The translations under genes and the position numbers were made by a program. A stretch of DNA of 64,000 bases from Luteimonas sp. JM171. GTDB lineage: Bacteria; Pseudomonadota; Gammaproteobacteria; Xanthomonadales; Xanthomonadaceae. Below the pieces are notes generated by a model. That model was given only the letters and a program-made list of their open reading frames with translations, did not search any database and was not told where the DNA came from. Every line of letters starts with the position of its first letter. Position 1 is the first letter of the stretch. Where the stretch lies: NCBI RefSeq assembly GCF_001717465.1, contig NZ_CP017074.1:2818873-2882872 (forward strand), written 5' to 3'. This document shows positions 33,693-42,413 of this stretch, piece by piece.

Positions 33693-33988
33693 CCCTGTAC
33701 CACTCCCTGCGGTCATCTTGACCGTCACAATCGATCCTGATCGGTTCCTTACGCGAGGCATCTCCACGCCGCGCACGCCCGGCGCATACCGCAGTGCCAT
33801 GCACCCGTATGCCCGTTTCCCTGCTCTGTTCCGGTGTGGGTATAGTTGCCCTTCCCTGTCGCGTCAACCCTGACGCCCCCCGAACGCGCAATCGACCCCG
33901 GATGTGTCGCTTGCCCCCGTTCCCTCGGTGCCGGCCACGCGGTGGCCAGGCCCGGGTATTAAAAACCAGCGAACCAGGCGATTCAAGT
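33693..33988. promoter_or_regulatory. Divergent promoter region of the two T6SS arms
   Basis: These 296 bases separate the minus arm (TPR lipoprotein-tssB...) from the plus arm (tssJKL). No ORF is convincing. CATCCCTGTA occurs twice in tandem (about 33675-33700), creating two alternative start codons with the same upstream bases. A TATAGT box at 33841-33846 could serve a rightward promoter, but its -35 is poor. No sigma-54 type -24/-12 element was found. Confidence 0.45.
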
Positions 33989-34636
33989 ATGGACACTCCG
34001 CTCGCACGTTCCGCCCCGCCACGGGCATGCCGGCCATTCCGTTTCTCCCGCCTCCTACTCGCAGCCGTGCTCGCGTGTGCGCTCGGCGGCTGCGCGAGCG
34101 GTGGCGGCGTGGGCAAGGCGGTCAACCGCACGCTCGAATCGGTCGGGCTTCGCGACATCGACCCTGACGAGCGCGCCGGCATCCGCACCATCCCGCTGCG
34201 CCTGTTTGCCGGCGACAACCTCAACGCCGCCGGGAGCGGGCGCGGCCTGGCCACGGTGGTCAAGGTCTATCACCTGCGTGGCATCCAGCGGTTCGAGCAG
34301 GTGCCGTTCGACGCCCTGCTGGACGAGGCCGGGGAGCGCGCGGCGCTGGGCAACGACCTGGTGGAGGCGCGGGAAATCGTGCTCACGCCGGGCATGCGCG
34401 AGGACCTCGACGAACGGATCGCGCCCGAGGTCACCCATGTTGCGGTGGTGGCGCTGTTCCGCGCGCCGGCCGCCCACCGGTGGCGCTTCGCATTCGATGC
34501 CAGGCAGCGCGGCCTGGAGCGCGATGGCATCACCATCGGGCTGCACGCCTGCGCGTTGACCAGCGCGAGCCCCGCCCTGGCCTCGGAGGTCCCGGGCGAT
34601 TCCTCGAGCCTGGTGGGCGTGCGCTGCACAGGCTGA
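33989..34636 (+). CDS. tssJ: T6SS outer-membrane lipoprotein TssJ
   Basis: A 215-residue lipoprotein (lipobox LGGC, Cys about residue 35) that anchors the TssL-TssM complex to the outer membrane. The mature part has the transthyretin-like strands of TssJ: RTIPLRLFAGDNLNA, VVKVYHLRGIQRFEQVPFDALL, the REIVLTPGM loop and VTHVAVVALFR. It starts the plus arm and is followed 84 bases later by tssK. Its partner TssM is not encoded nearby. Confidence 0.9.
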   Translation: MDTPLARSAPPRACRPFRFSRLLLAAVLACALGGCASGGGVGKAVNRTLESVGLRDIDPDERAGIRTIPLRLFAGDNLNAAGSGRGLATVVKVYHLRGIQRFEQVPFDALLDEAGERAALGNDLVEAREIVLTPGMREDLDERIAPEVTHVAVVALFRAPAAHRWRFAFDARQRGLERDGITIGLHACALTSASPALASEVPGDSSSLVGVRCTG

Positions 34637-34720
34637 CGCGGCTTGCCTGCCCGGCCGTCGGGTGGTTAATCTCCACTCCCCCGCCACGGCAGGCGGGGTC
34701 AATCACAGAGGGATCTGGGC

Positions 34721-36076
34721 GTGTCGCACGTAAGTCGGATGTCGAAGGTGTTCTGGGGGGAAGGGTTGTTCCTCCGGCCCCAGCATTTCCAGCGCCAGGA
34801 CGCCTATCACGAGGCCCGCCTGCAGGACCTGGCACGCAGCCTGCACCCTTACCCCTGGGGCATCCGCCGCCTTGCATTCGATACCCGCAGCCTGGCCACC
34901 GGCAGCCTGCGCCTGCTGGATGCGTCCACGGTCTTCCCCGACGGCGAAACCTACGATGCGCCCTTACACGATGCGCTGCCCGATGCGGTTGCGCTGGCAT
35001 CCCTGCCCGAGGGCGTGCAATCAAGCACCGTGTACCTGGCATTGCCGCTGATGCGCGACCACGGCGGCAATTGCGGCAACGGGGCCGAAGGCGGGCAGTC
35101 GTCGCGGTTCGTGCAGCGCAACCAGTCCACGCCTGATCTGTTCACCGATGCCGCCGAGGCCGAGCTGTCCTTCCTGGGCAAGGCGGTGCGCCTGCTCACC
35201 GAAGACCAGCCCCGCGATGCCTATGTCAGCATCCCGGTCGCCCGCGTGCGGCGCACCTCCACGGGCGGCTTTGAGCTGGACGACGCGTTTGTTGCGCCTG
35301 CGCTGCATGTGGGCGCGTCATCGCGCCTGATGCAGCAGCTGCGCGGGCTGCTGGATTCGCTGCAGGCCAAGGTGGATGCCCTGTATGGCGTGCACCGGCA
35401 GCAGTCGGCGCACATCATCGAGTTCCGCTCGGGCGACATCGCCTCGTTCTGGCTGCTGCATACGGCCACGTCGGCGTTTGCCACGCTCTCGCACCTTTTC
35501 CATCACGCCGGCCTGCATCCCGAGCGCCTGCACCAGGAACTGCTGAGGCTGGCCGGGGGGCTGCTGACGTTCTCCAAGGCCTACGCGCCATCGGACCTGC
35601 CACGGTACGAGCACGCGGCGCCGGAGGCCGGCTTCGACCAGCTGTTCGACATGATCCGCGAGCTGCTCGACACGGTGATCTCCGCGCGCTATTTCCAGAT
35701 CGCGCTGCAGGAGGTGAAACCGTCCTTCCACGTGGGCCGGATCGACTCGCAGCGCATCGACGAGAACTGCGCGTTCTACCTCGGCGTGGCCGCGGACATG
35801 CCCGCGCAGGAGCTGATCCAGACGGTCCCGGTGCGCTTCAAGGTGGGCGCGCCGGACGACGTGGAGAAGTGCGTGCTCTCGGCCCTGCCCGGCGTCAAGC
35901 TGGTGCATGCGGCCCAGGTGCCGGCGGCGATCCCGGTCCGGCCCGGCAGCCACTATTTCTCGGTGGAGCCGCGAGGCCCGCTGTACGAGCGCATGCTCAA
36001 GGCCCAGTCGATGATGATCTACGTCCCGGGCGGCGTGCGCGAACTCAAGCTTGAACTGATCGCGGTGGCGCCATGA
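34721..36076 (+). CDS. tssK: T6SS baseplate-membrane linker TssK
   Basis: A 451-residue protein linking the baseplate to the TssL/TssM membrane complex. VFWGEGLFLRPQHFQRQDAYHEARL is the unmistakable N-terminal signature, and CVLSALPGVKLVHA with the LYERMLKAQSMMIYVPGG end is also typical. A GTG start at 34721 is favoured because GAGGG lies about 8 bases upstream. The internal ATG at 34739 has no ribosome site. It overlaps tssL by 4 bases (ATGA). Confidence 0.95.
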   Translation: MSHVSRMSKVFWGEGLFLRPQHFQRQDAYHEARLQDLARSLHPYPWGIRRLAFDTRSLATGSLRLLDASTVFPDGETYDAPLHDALPDAVALASLPEGVQSSTVYLALPLMRDHGGNCGNGAEGGQSSRFVQRNQSTPDLFTDAAEAELSFLGKAVRLLTEDQPRDAYVSIPVARVRRTSTGGFELDDAFVAPALHVGASSRLMQQLRGLLDSLQAKVDALYGVHRQQSAHIIEFRSGDIASFWLLHTATSAFATLSHLFHHAGLHPERLHQELLRLAGGLLTFSKAYAPSDLPRYEHAAPEAGFDQLFDMIRELLDTVISARYFQIALQEVKPSFHVGRIDSQRIDENCAFYLGVAADMPAQELIQTVPVRFKVGAPDDVEKCVLSALPGVKLVHAAQVPAAIPVRPGSHYFSVEPRGPLYERMLKAQSMMIYVPGGVRELKLELIAVAP

Positions 36077-36861
36077 ATACCAGCATGCCTCCAGTCCCGG
36101 GCTCCATGCCCTCGCTGACGCCGCAGATGGCGGCCGCGCCGGCCGCCGGCACGCCGGCCCCACGCAGCCTGGCGGACCTGATGTCCGACGGGTTCTACCT
36201 GCTGCTGCTGGTCAAGCGCGGCCAGCTGCCTTCAAGCGCGGAAGCCTTCGTCCAGGCGGTGCAGCGGTTCCTCGATGGCGTGGAGCGCGGCGCGGTCAAG
36301 ATGGGCATCGCGTCGGAAGACGTGTATGCGGCCAAATACGCCTTCTGCGCCGCAATGGACGAGGCGATCCTCAGCCAGCCGTCGCCGCTGCGCGACGACT
36401 GGGAACTCCAGCCCCTGCAGCTGCGCCTGTTCGGCGACCACCTGGCCGGCGAGCACTTCTTCGACAGGCTGGAGGAACTGCGTGCACAGGGTGCGCCCCG
36501 CCTGCCTTCGCTGGAGGTGTACCACTACTGCCTGCTGCTGGGATTCGAGGGCAAGTACCGCCTGGAAGGCCCGGAGAAGCTGGGCTACCTCACCGCCCGT
36601 CTGGGTGACGAGATCGTCTATCTCAAGGGCAAGCGCACCGGTTTCGCACCGCACTGGGCGCCGCCGGACACGGTCCGGCATACGCTGCGGCGGGTGGTGC
36701 CGCTGTGGCTGCCGGCGGTGCTGGTGGCGGGCTTCGGGCTGGTCGGGTACTTCGGCCTCAACGCATGGTTCGGCAGCCAGACCGATCGCCAGCTGGCCGC
36801 GTTCCAGGACGTGGTGCAGATGCCCGAGCGCACGGCCCACGTCACCATCACGCTGCCCTAG
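36073..36861 (+). CDS. tssL: T6SS inner-membrane protein TssL (DotU family)
   Basis: A 262-residue DotU/IcmH-type protein. The cytoplasmic hook (about 25-205) contains AMDEAILSQPSPLRDDWELQPLQ and LRLFGDHLAGEHFFDRLEEL, and the single C-terminal membrane helix is VVPLWLPAVLVAGFGLVGYFGL (about 210-232). There is no C-terminal OmpA-like peptidoglycan domain, so another protein must anchor the complex to the wall. Translation is coupled to tssK. The expected tssM does not follow; the next gene is an unrelated DUF885 peptidase. Confidence 0.94.
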   Translation: MNTSMPPVPGSMPSLTPQMAAAPAAGTPAPRSLADLMSDGFYLLLLVKRGQLPSSAEAFVQAVQRFLDGVERGAVKMGIASEDVYAAKYAFCAAMDEAILSQPSPLRDDWELQPLQLRLFGDHLAGEHFFDRLEELRAQGAPRLPSLEVYHYCLLLGFEGKYRLEGPEKLGYLTARLGDEIVYLKGKRTGFAPHWAPPDTVRHTLRRVVPLWLPAVLVAGFGLVGYFGLNAWFGSQTDRQLAAFQDVVQMPERTAHVTITLP

Positions 36862-36940
36862 CGGCAAACCATCGGCACGCTCGGCCGGGTCGGGACCCGC
36901 TTAGACTCGCGCCTTTCCCCTGCCCGGAGTGTCCGCGCCC

Positions 36941-38788
36941 ATGTCCAAGCCAGGTCTTCCTGCCGTCCGCCCGCTTCGCCTGATCCTCCCGGTCGCCGTG
37001 GCCGCTGCCCTGCTGGGCGGCTGCAGCCCGACGCCGGCGGCCGGTGGAGCGGCGACCCACGCGGCGGATGCGGCCACCCGCGCGCCTGCCAGCGATATCA
37101 ACGCGTTCTTCGAGTCCTTCAGCGACGAGTGGATGCTGCGCCGTCCCTCCTCGGCCACTGCCAGCCGCTATTTCGACGATGAACGCCAGGCCGCGATGGA
37201 TCGCCAGCTCACGCCGATGACCGAGGCATTCCAGCGCGAAACGGTGGAGATGGCCCGTCGCGGACTGGAAGATCTGGCCCGCTTCGACCTGGCTGCAATG
37301 GACGACACCCAGCGCGTGTCGGCCGAACTGATGGCCTGGCAGCTGCAGGTGATCGTCGACGGCGAGCGATTCAGCCACCTGCAGTTCCCCCTCAACCAGT
37401 TCGGCGGCGCCAACGTCGGCCTGCCCAACCTCATGACGGTGGTCCATCCGGTCAACAGCGCCCAGGACGCGGACAACTACATCGCGCGCCTGGGTCAGTT
37501 CAAGGCCCGCATGGGCGAAGCGAGCCAGCGCGCAAACGAACTTGGCGAGCAGGGCGTACTGCCCCCGCGCTTCATCCTGGAAGCCACCATTTCGCAGATG
37601 CGCCAGTTCATTGCGCCCGGGCCGGCCGACAACCCGCTGGTGACCACGTTCGCGGCGCGCCTGGCGAGTGTTGAAGAGCTTGATGAAGACCGTCGCGCGG
37701 ACTTCGTTGGGCAGGCCACCACCCTCGTTGCCGAAGAAGTCTATCCGGCCTGGCGCGAGGCCATCTCGGTGCTGGAGTCCCAGCTGCCCCAGGCCACGGA
37801 CGACGCCGGTCTGTGGCGTTTCGAGGATGGCGCCGAGGCCTACGCCTACCACCTCGCCCGCTACACCTCCACGGACCTGGATGCCGATCAGATCCACGAA
37901 CTCGGGTTGTCGGAGGTGGCGCGCATCGAGGGCGAGATGGATGCCATCCTGCGTTCCCTCGGCCGCACCGAAGGCACCGTCAACGAGCGCGTGGCCCAGC
38001 TGCGCCAGGACCTCGCCTACCCGGTCAACGACGAAGGCCGGGCACGGATCATGGCCGACATCGAAACCCACATGCGCGATGCCGAGCGCCGCGCGGACGA
38101 TCTGTTCGACATCCGCCCGAAGACGCCGGTGATCGCCCAGCCCTACCCCGAGTTCCGCTGGGAAAGCGCGGCCGCCAGCTACACCGCCCCGCCGCTCGAT
38201 GGCTCCCGGCCCGGGGTCTACCAGATGCCCCTGCGCGCCAACCGCCTCACCAATTTCGGCCTGCGCACGCTGGTCTACCACGAGGCGGTGCCGGGCCATC
38301 ATTTCCAGGTGGCGCTGTCGGTGGAGAACACCGCGCTGCCCAAGTTCCGGCAGACCCGCGCCCTGGGCGGCATCTCCGCCTTCAGCGAAGGCTGGGCGCT
38401 GTATGCCGAGCGCCTGGCCGCCGAGGAAGGCTGGTACGAGGGCGACCCGGAAGGCCTGCTGGGCCAGCTTGACGCCGAGCTGTTCCGCGCCCGCCGCCTG
38501 GTGGTCGATACCGGCCTGCATGCCAAGGGCTGGACCCGCCAGCAGGCGATCGACTACGGCATCGCGCCGTCGGAAGTGGACCGCTACGTGGTGATGCCCG
38601 GCCAGGCCACTTCATACAAGGTCGGCCAGCTGGAGATGATCCGCCTGCGCGACAAGGCCCGCGACGCGCTGGGTGATGCGTTCGACCCGCGGGAGTTCCA
38701 TAATCGCGTGCTGCTGACCGGTACGGTGCCACTGAGCCTGCTGGAGCGGGAGATCGACGCGTATATCGAAGAAGCATCGCGCGGCTGA
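36941..38788 (+). CDS. DUF885 family lipoprotein, predicted metallopeptidase
   Basis: A 615-residue exported protein with a lipobox at LLGGC (Cys about residue 28). DUF885 proteins have an M32/M2-like alpha-helical peptidase fold. The metal-binding motif is visible as YHEAVPGHHFQ (HExxxxH) followed by AFSEGWALYAERLA with a downstream Glu ligand. Helical content is high throughout. It probably acts on peptides in the periplasm. The start at 36941 follows GGAG. A GTG 12 bases earlier is possible but lengthens the signal peptide for no gain. It lies directly after tssL but is not a known T6SS component. Confidence 0.87.
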   Translation: MSKPGLPAVRPLRLILPVAVAAALLGGCSPTPAAGGAATHAADAATRAPASDINAFFESFSDEWMLRRPSSATASRYFDDERQAAMDRQLTPMTEAFQRETVEMARRGLEDLARFDLAAMDDTQRVSAELMAWQLQVIVDGERFSHLQFPLNQFGGANVGLPNLMTVVHPVNSAQDADNYIARLGQFKARMGEASQRANELGEQGVLPPRFILEATISQMRQFIAPGPADNPLVTTFAARLASVEELDEDRRADFVGQATTLVAEEVYPAWREAISVLESQLPQATDDAGLWRFEDGAEAYAYHLARYTSTDLDADQIHELGLSEVARIEGEMDAILRSLGRTEGTVNERVAQLRQDLAYPVNDEGRARIMADIETHMRDAERRADDLFDIRPKTPVIAQPYPEFRWESAAASYTAPPLDGSRPGVYQMPLRANRLTNFGLRTLVYHEAVPGHHFQVALSVENTALPKFRQTRALGGISAFSEGWALYAERLAAEEGWYEGDPEGLLGQLDAELFRARRLVVDTGLHAKGWTRQQAIDYGIAPSEVDRYVVMPGQATSYKVGQLEMIRLRDKARDALGDAFDPREFHNRVLLTGTVPLSLLEREIDAYIEEASRG

Positions 38789-38824
38789 CGGCCGCATCGC
38801 CACCCCAACAAGAAAGGACACTGC

Positions 38825-39223
38825 ATGCACAGGATCGCTATCGCCACCGCCCTCGCCGCCTGCCTGGCCTGGTCACCCGCTGCCCAGGCGCAGGAAACCC
38901 GGGAAGTCCAGTCGCGCGACGGCTCCTTCACCGGCGAGGTCGTTGGCACTCCGGTGGAGGGCAGCCCCTTCGCCCAGCTTGAAATCGGCATGGACCAGTC
39001 GGAAGTGCAGGAACTGATGGACGCCGCACCGGACCGCTCCCACGGCTACGAGAGCGGCAAGCGCTGGATCCCGTTCTACTTCGGCAACGACGCCCGCCGC
39101 GTGCAGGCGCTCTACCGCGGCCACGGCTGCCTGATCTTCACCGGCGGCAATGTCTGGGGGGGTGCCGGCGGCGAACTGATCCAGATCGAGCACGACGCCT
39201 CCGGCGAGTGCTACCAGCCGTAA
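38825..39223 (+). CDS. Small exported protein, BamE-like pattern
   Basis: A 132-residue protein with a clear signal peptide (MHRIAIATALAACLAWSPAAQAQ) and AAAGGA at good distance. The mature part contains the pattern FAQLEIGMDQSEVQELMDAAPD, reminiscent of the 'GMTxxEVxxLxGxPD' helix of SmpA/BamE-fold proteins, followed by strands with an aromatic run (KRWIPFYFGNDARR) and a lone Cys pair (HGCLIF, GECYQP) that could form a disulfide. No named family was recognised. It lies 36 bases after the DUF885 gene and may be cotranscribed. It ends at a strong terminator. Confidence 0.75.
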   Translation: MHRIAIATALAACLAWSPAAQAQETREVQSRDGSFTGEVVGTPVEGSPFAQLEIGMDQSEVQELMDAAPDRSHGYESGKRWIPFYFGNDARRVQALYRGHGCLIFTGGNVWGGAGGELIQIEHDASGECYQP

Positions 39224-39245
39224 TCGGCGATCACCATCGGCAATG

Positions 39246-39274
39246 AAGAAGGGCGGCCAGTGGCCGCCCTTCTT
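39246..39274. terminator. Intrinsic terminator between convergent genes
   Basis: AAGAAGGGCGGCC (39246-39258) pairs with GGCCGCCCTTCTT (39262-39274) over a 3-base loop, followed by TTTTTCTT on the plus strand. It lies 22 bases past the small exported protein and 22 bases before the end of the leftward M13 peptidase, so it probably serves mainly the rightward operon. Confidence 0.9.
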
Positions 39275-39295
39275 TTTCTTCCATTGGCGCGTGGA

Positions 39296-41425
39296 TCACC
39301 AGATCCGGACGCGGTCCTCCGGCGCGATCCACAGCGGATCGGCCTCGGTGACTCCGAACGCTTCGTACCAGGCGTCGATGTTGCGCAGCGGCGCGAACGC
39401 ACGGATATGGCCCGGCGAATGGGTGCCGTTGACCAGCTGCTGGCGCAGCGCGTCGTCACGCCACAGGATCCGCCACACCTGCGCCCAGCCCATGAAGAAG
39501 CGCTGCTCGCCGGTGAAGCCGTCGATCACCGGCGCCTCTTCCCCGTCGAGCGAGCGGCGGTAGGCCTCCAGCGCAATCGTCAGCCCGCCCAGGTCGCCGA
39601 TGTTCTCGCCCATCGACGTGCGGCCGTTGATGTGCATGCCGGGCAGCTGGGGGAACTCATACGACTCATACTGGGCACCCAGCTTGGCCGCCTGTTCCTC
39701 GAAGCGGGCGGCGTCTTCCGCCGTCCACCAGTCGCGCAACAGGCCTTCGCCGTCCGACTTGCGGCCCTGGTCGTCGAAGCCGTGGATGATCTCGTGGCCG
39801 ATCACGCCGCCGATGGCGCCGTAGTTCACCGCCGGATCCGCGTCCGGGTCGAAGAACGGCGGCTGCAGGATGGCGGCCGGGAACACGATCTCGTTCTTGA
39901 CCGAGGAGTAGTAGGCGTTGACCGTCTGCGGGGTCATCGCCCACTCCCCCTTGTCCACCGGCTGGCCGATGCGCGCCCGGCGGTAATCCCACTCGAAGCG
40001 CGCCGAACGCGCGGCGTTGCCGAACGTGTCGCCGTTGACGATCTCCAGCCCGCTGTAGTCGCGCCACTCGTCGGGGTGGCCGATCTTCAGGCCGAAGTTC
40101 TCCAGCTTGGCGCGGGCCTCGGCCTTGGTCTCGGGGCCCATCCACTCCAGCTGGTCCAGGCGCGCGCCCATGGCCACCTTCACGTTGGCCACCAGCTCGT
40201 CCATCTTGGCCTTCGCATCGGGCGGGAAATACAGCTGCACGTAGTCACGGCCGATCGCTTCGCCCATCACCGACTCGGCGAAGGAGACACCACGCTTCCA
40301 GCGCTCGCGCGGCTCCGGCTGGCCGGAGAGGAACTTCTCGCGGAACTCGAAGTGGGCGTTGACGAAATCGCTCGACAGCAGCGGCGCGGCGCGGTCCACG
40401 GTGTGGAAGGCCTGCCAGGCCTTGAGCGTGTCCAGATCGGTGTCGGCGAAAATGGCCGCCATCTTCGGGATGGCGGTGTCCTGGCGCACCACCACCTGCG
40501 GGGCGTGGGTGACGCCCGCGGCGGCGAAGAAGCGCTGCCAGGGGAAGCCCGGCGCCTGGGCGTCGAACTCGCCCATTTCCAGCGGGTTGTAGGTCTTGTC
40601 GCGGTCGCGGCTCTCGGCGCGGGTCCAGTGGGCCTCGGCGATGCTGGTTTCCATCTCCATGATGGCCTGGGCATGCGCCTGCGGGTCATCCCAGCCGGCC
40701 AGCTCCAGCAGCTCGGCGATGTACTGGACGTAGCGCTCGCGCTGGGGTTCGAAGTTGTCGCGCAGGTACATCTCGCGGTCGCCCAGGCCCAGCCCGGACT
40801 GGCTCATGTAGAGCGTGTAGTAATCGGGATTGCGCTGGTCGTCGGACACGCCGACGCTGAAGAAGCTGCGGGTGAACCCGCCGTGCTGCGCGCCCATCAG
40901 GTGGGCGATGTCTTCCTTGCTGGAGGCGCCGCGGATGGCATCCAGGTAAGGCGCAAGCGGCTGCGCGCCCCGCGCTTCGATGGCTTCCTCGTCCATGAAC
41001 CCCTGGTACAGCGCCGCGACCTTGGCGGCGTCGCCGTCCGTGGCCGGATCGCCCAGCTCGTAGCTTTCCACCAGCTGCCGCACCCGGGCCTCGGACAGGT
41101 CGCGCAGGGCCAGGAACGAGCCGTAGCTGGAGCGGTCGGACGGGATCTCGGTGTTTTCGGCCCAGGTGCCGCTCACGTAGGCGAAGAAGTCTTCGCCGGG
41201 GGACACGCCGGTGTCCATGCCATCGGTGTCGATGCCCCAGGTACCCATGCGCGGCGCCGCCACCACGTCGGTGCCGGCGGCCGGCGCGGCCGAGGCGTCA
41301 TCGGCGAACAGGGCGATGCCATTGCAGGCGTCATCGATGCAGGCGCGCCCGTCATGGGCAGCCGCCGGCGCCGCGAACGACATCAGCGCCAGGCTGGTCG
41401 CCGCAAAAAGCAGGGTCTTCTTCAA
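39296..41425 (-). CDS. Exported M13 (neprilysin/PepO) metallopeptidase
   Basis: A 709-residue zinc endopeptidase. The zinc motif HEIIH is at about residues 544-548 (GHEIIHGFDDQG), with the downstream ENIGDLGGL block giving the third ligand, and the NAYYSSVKNEIVFPAAILQPPFF segment is diagnostic of M13. The probable start is a TTG at 41425, which follows CCGGAG by 9 bases and opens a signal peptide (KKTLLFAATSLALMSFAAPAAAH). No ATG is suitably placed; the frame's earlier codons lack a signal. It probably degrades oligopeptides in the periplasm. Confidence 0.9.
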   Translation of the reverse strand: MKKTLLFAATSLALMSFAAPAAAHDGRACIDDACNGIALFADDASAAPAAGTDVVAAPRMGTWGIDTDGMDTGVSPGEDFFAYVSGTWAENTEIPSDRSSYGSFLALRDLSEARVRQLVESYELGDPATDGDAAKVAALYQGFMDEEAIEARGAQPLAPYLDAIRGASSKEDIAHLMGAQHGGFTRSFFSVGVSDDQRNPDYYTLYMSQSGLGLGDREMYLRDNFEPQRERYVQYIAELLELAGWDDPQAHAQAIMEMETSIAEAHWTRAESRDRDKTYNPLEMGEFDAQAPGFPWQRFFAAAGVTHAPQVVVRQDTAIPKMAAIFADTDLDTLKAWQAFHTVDRAAPLLSSDFVNAHFEFREKFLSGQPEPRERWKRGVSFAESVMGEAIGRDYVQLYFPPDAKAKMDELVANVKVAMGARLDQLEWMGPETKAEARAKLENFGLKIGHPDEWRDYSGLEIVNGDTFGNAARSARFEWDYRRARIGQPVDKGEWAMTPQTVNAYYSSVKNEIVFPAAILQPPFFDPDADPAVNYGAIGGVIGHEIIHGFDDQGRKSDGEGLLRDWWTAEDAARFEEQAAKLGAQYESYEFPQLPGMHINGRTSMGENIGDLGGLTIALEAYRRSLDGEEAPVIDGFTGEQRFFMGWAQVWRILWRDDALRQQLVNGTHSPGHIRAFAPLRNIDAWYEAFGVTEADPLWIAPEDRVRIW

Positions 41426-41775
41426 GATCGGGTTCTCCGGAATGAATACGCAACAGTGCCGGCGCGCCGGGCGGAACGGCAACTGCCAAGAGTAACGCGT
41501 TCAGCCCGTGGCTGACCCGGAGATTTTCCCCAGTGGCGGGACGCTGGCCCCGACGGCCTGCAAACTGTGGACAAAAATGCTACAATTGCGGACTGGCTCG
41601 GCGAAGGACTGCCGCCAGCGCGACGCGCCGCCCGGCGGGTACTCCCGGGCGGCGGATCCACCCAGTGAGTCCATGGCGCCCACGCCCCTGCGGCGTCCGC
41701 CGCCGCACACCCCGTGCCCGGCGCCGATGAGTCTCATGCCTGCGTGCCACCGGCACGCCACAGACAGGAGATGCA
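41426..41775. promoter_or_regulatory. 350-base intergenic region with promoter and leader hairpin
   Basis: This space separates the divergent M13 gene and the small basic-protein gene. A TACAAT -10 box at 41581-41586 (with CTGCAA 17 bases upstream as a weak -35) points rightward. About 40 bases into the resulting leader, CGCCGCCCGG (41626-41635) pairs with CCGGGCGGCG (41645-41654) on a 9-base loop without a T-run, a possible translation or stability element. The gene itself has its own AGGAG site. No coding sequence of quality is present. Confidence 0.5.
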
Positions 41776-42030
41776 ATGTCCAGCACGAACACCCAGCCCC
41801 AGACCCGCCAGCCAGCCGCCAAGCGCCGCTCGCGCGCGAGCTCCCGCAAGAACAGCGCCGCCACCATGCTCACCAGCGAACGGATCGCCGCCGACCTGGC
41901 CGCCTTCCGCAAGGCCGGCGGCAAGATCGAGGTACTGGGCAACACCAAGGTGTTCAAGAGCGCGGGCCCGATGCGCTCGGCGACCAAGAAGACCGCGGCC
42001 CGCAAGGCGCCCGCCAGGAAGCGGGCCTGA
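41776..42030 (+). CDS. Small basic protein, unknown
   Basis: An 84-residue protein very rich in Arg, Lys, Ala, Ser and Thr. Both ends are disordered-looking (QPAAKRRSRASSRKNS, KKTAARKAPARKRA), and the centre (MLTSERIAADLAAFRKAGGKIEVLGNTKVFK) resembles one short helix plus a strand hairpin. It is unrecognised by name, but composition suggests nucleic-acid binding, perhaps a nucleoid or ribosome-associated protein. AGGAG precedes the ATG. It has a long structured leader and its own promoter. Confidence 0.75.
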   Translation: MSSTNTQPQTRQPAAKRRSRASSRKNSAATMLTSERIAADLAAFRKAGGKIEVLGNTKVFKSAGPMRSATKKTAARKAPARKRA

Positions 42031-42032
42031 GT

Positions 42033-42272
42033 TCAGCCCCCGCAGCCCCCGCAACAGACCGAGGGCTGCTGTTCAATCCGGTCCGGCTGGATCACCCAGC
42101 CGGCCGCCCCCAGCACCTTGGCCAGCTGGCCCGCCGCGAGCCATGTCGAAACGCGGACCAATCCGGCCGCCGGGTCCAGGTCGATGAGCGCCGCGGGATC
42201 GTGCCCCAGCAGGGCATCCTCGAGGACGCTGATATCCGGCATGCGCGCATCGCGGCCAATGTGGAATTCCAT
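42033..42272 (-). CDS. HMA-like small protein with CCGGCGG tail
   Basis: A 79-residue protein. The pattern MEFHI, then VLEDALLGHDPAALIDLDPAAGLVRVSTWLA and LAKVLGAAGWVIQP follows the beta-alpha-beta-beta-alpha-beta layout of heavy-metal-associated (HMA) domains. Where a typical HMA has MTCxxC right after the first strand, this one has RDARMPD and no cysteine. Instead all its cysteines are in a C-terminal CCGGCGG. The metal site has therefore moved or a different ligand is used. It is divergent from the DUF6522 gene across two FNR-type palindromes. The start is inferred from the fold; no Shine-Dalgarno is seen. Confidence 0.65.
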   Translation of the reverse strand: MEFHIGRDARMPDISVLEDALLGHDPAALIDLDPAAGLVRVSTWLAAGQLAKVLGAAGWVIQPDRIEQQPSVCCGGCGG

Positions 42273-42328
42273 GGTGGGTCCATTTCGGGAGAGATGACCC
42301 ATCCTGGGCGAGTCGGCTCCGGACGTCC

Positions 42329-42342
42329 CTGACCTGGATCAG
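42329..42342. promoter_or_regulatory. FNR/DNR-type palindrome, left copy
   Basis: CTGACCTGGATCAG has outer dyad TGA-N6-TCA, close to the CRP/FNR-family consensus TTGAT-N4-ATCAA. It is the exact reverse complement of the site at 42365-42378 (16-bp perfect inverted repeat overall). Its centre (42335.5) would be at -41.5 of a leftward start near 42294, suiting activation of the HMA-like gene. Confidence 0.6.
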
Positions 42343-42364
42343 CTCGCACCCGTTTCCCCGCCAC

Positions 42365-42378
42365 CTGATCCAGGTCAG
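42365..42378. promoter_or_regulatory. FNR/DNR-type palindrome, right copy
   Basis: CTGATCCAGGTCAG mirrors the left copy. Its centre at 42371.5 lies 41.5 bases before 42413, one base ahead of the DUF6522 ATG, and a CATCAT -10-like box (42402-42407) is in the right place. A class II activator site driving a leaderless mRNA explains both the position and the lack of a Shine-Dalgarno. Confidence 0.6.
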
Positions 42379-42413
42379 GGCCCGGGGCACCCGGGCCCCG
42401 CCATCATCGGGGC

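Noticed and set aside
33693..33988. Sigma-54 promoter for the T6SS arms
   Set aside because: No GG-N10-GC element with correct spacing and flanks was found on either strand.
36848..38521. 557-codon minus-strand open frame
   Set aside because: It is antisense to the DUF885 gene, which has a lipobox and metal motif. The minus translation has no domain and shadow composition.
39260..41515. 751-codon plus-strand open frame
   Set aside because: It mirrors the M13 peptidase gene. Its His/Gly/Val-rich translation lacks recognisable motifs.
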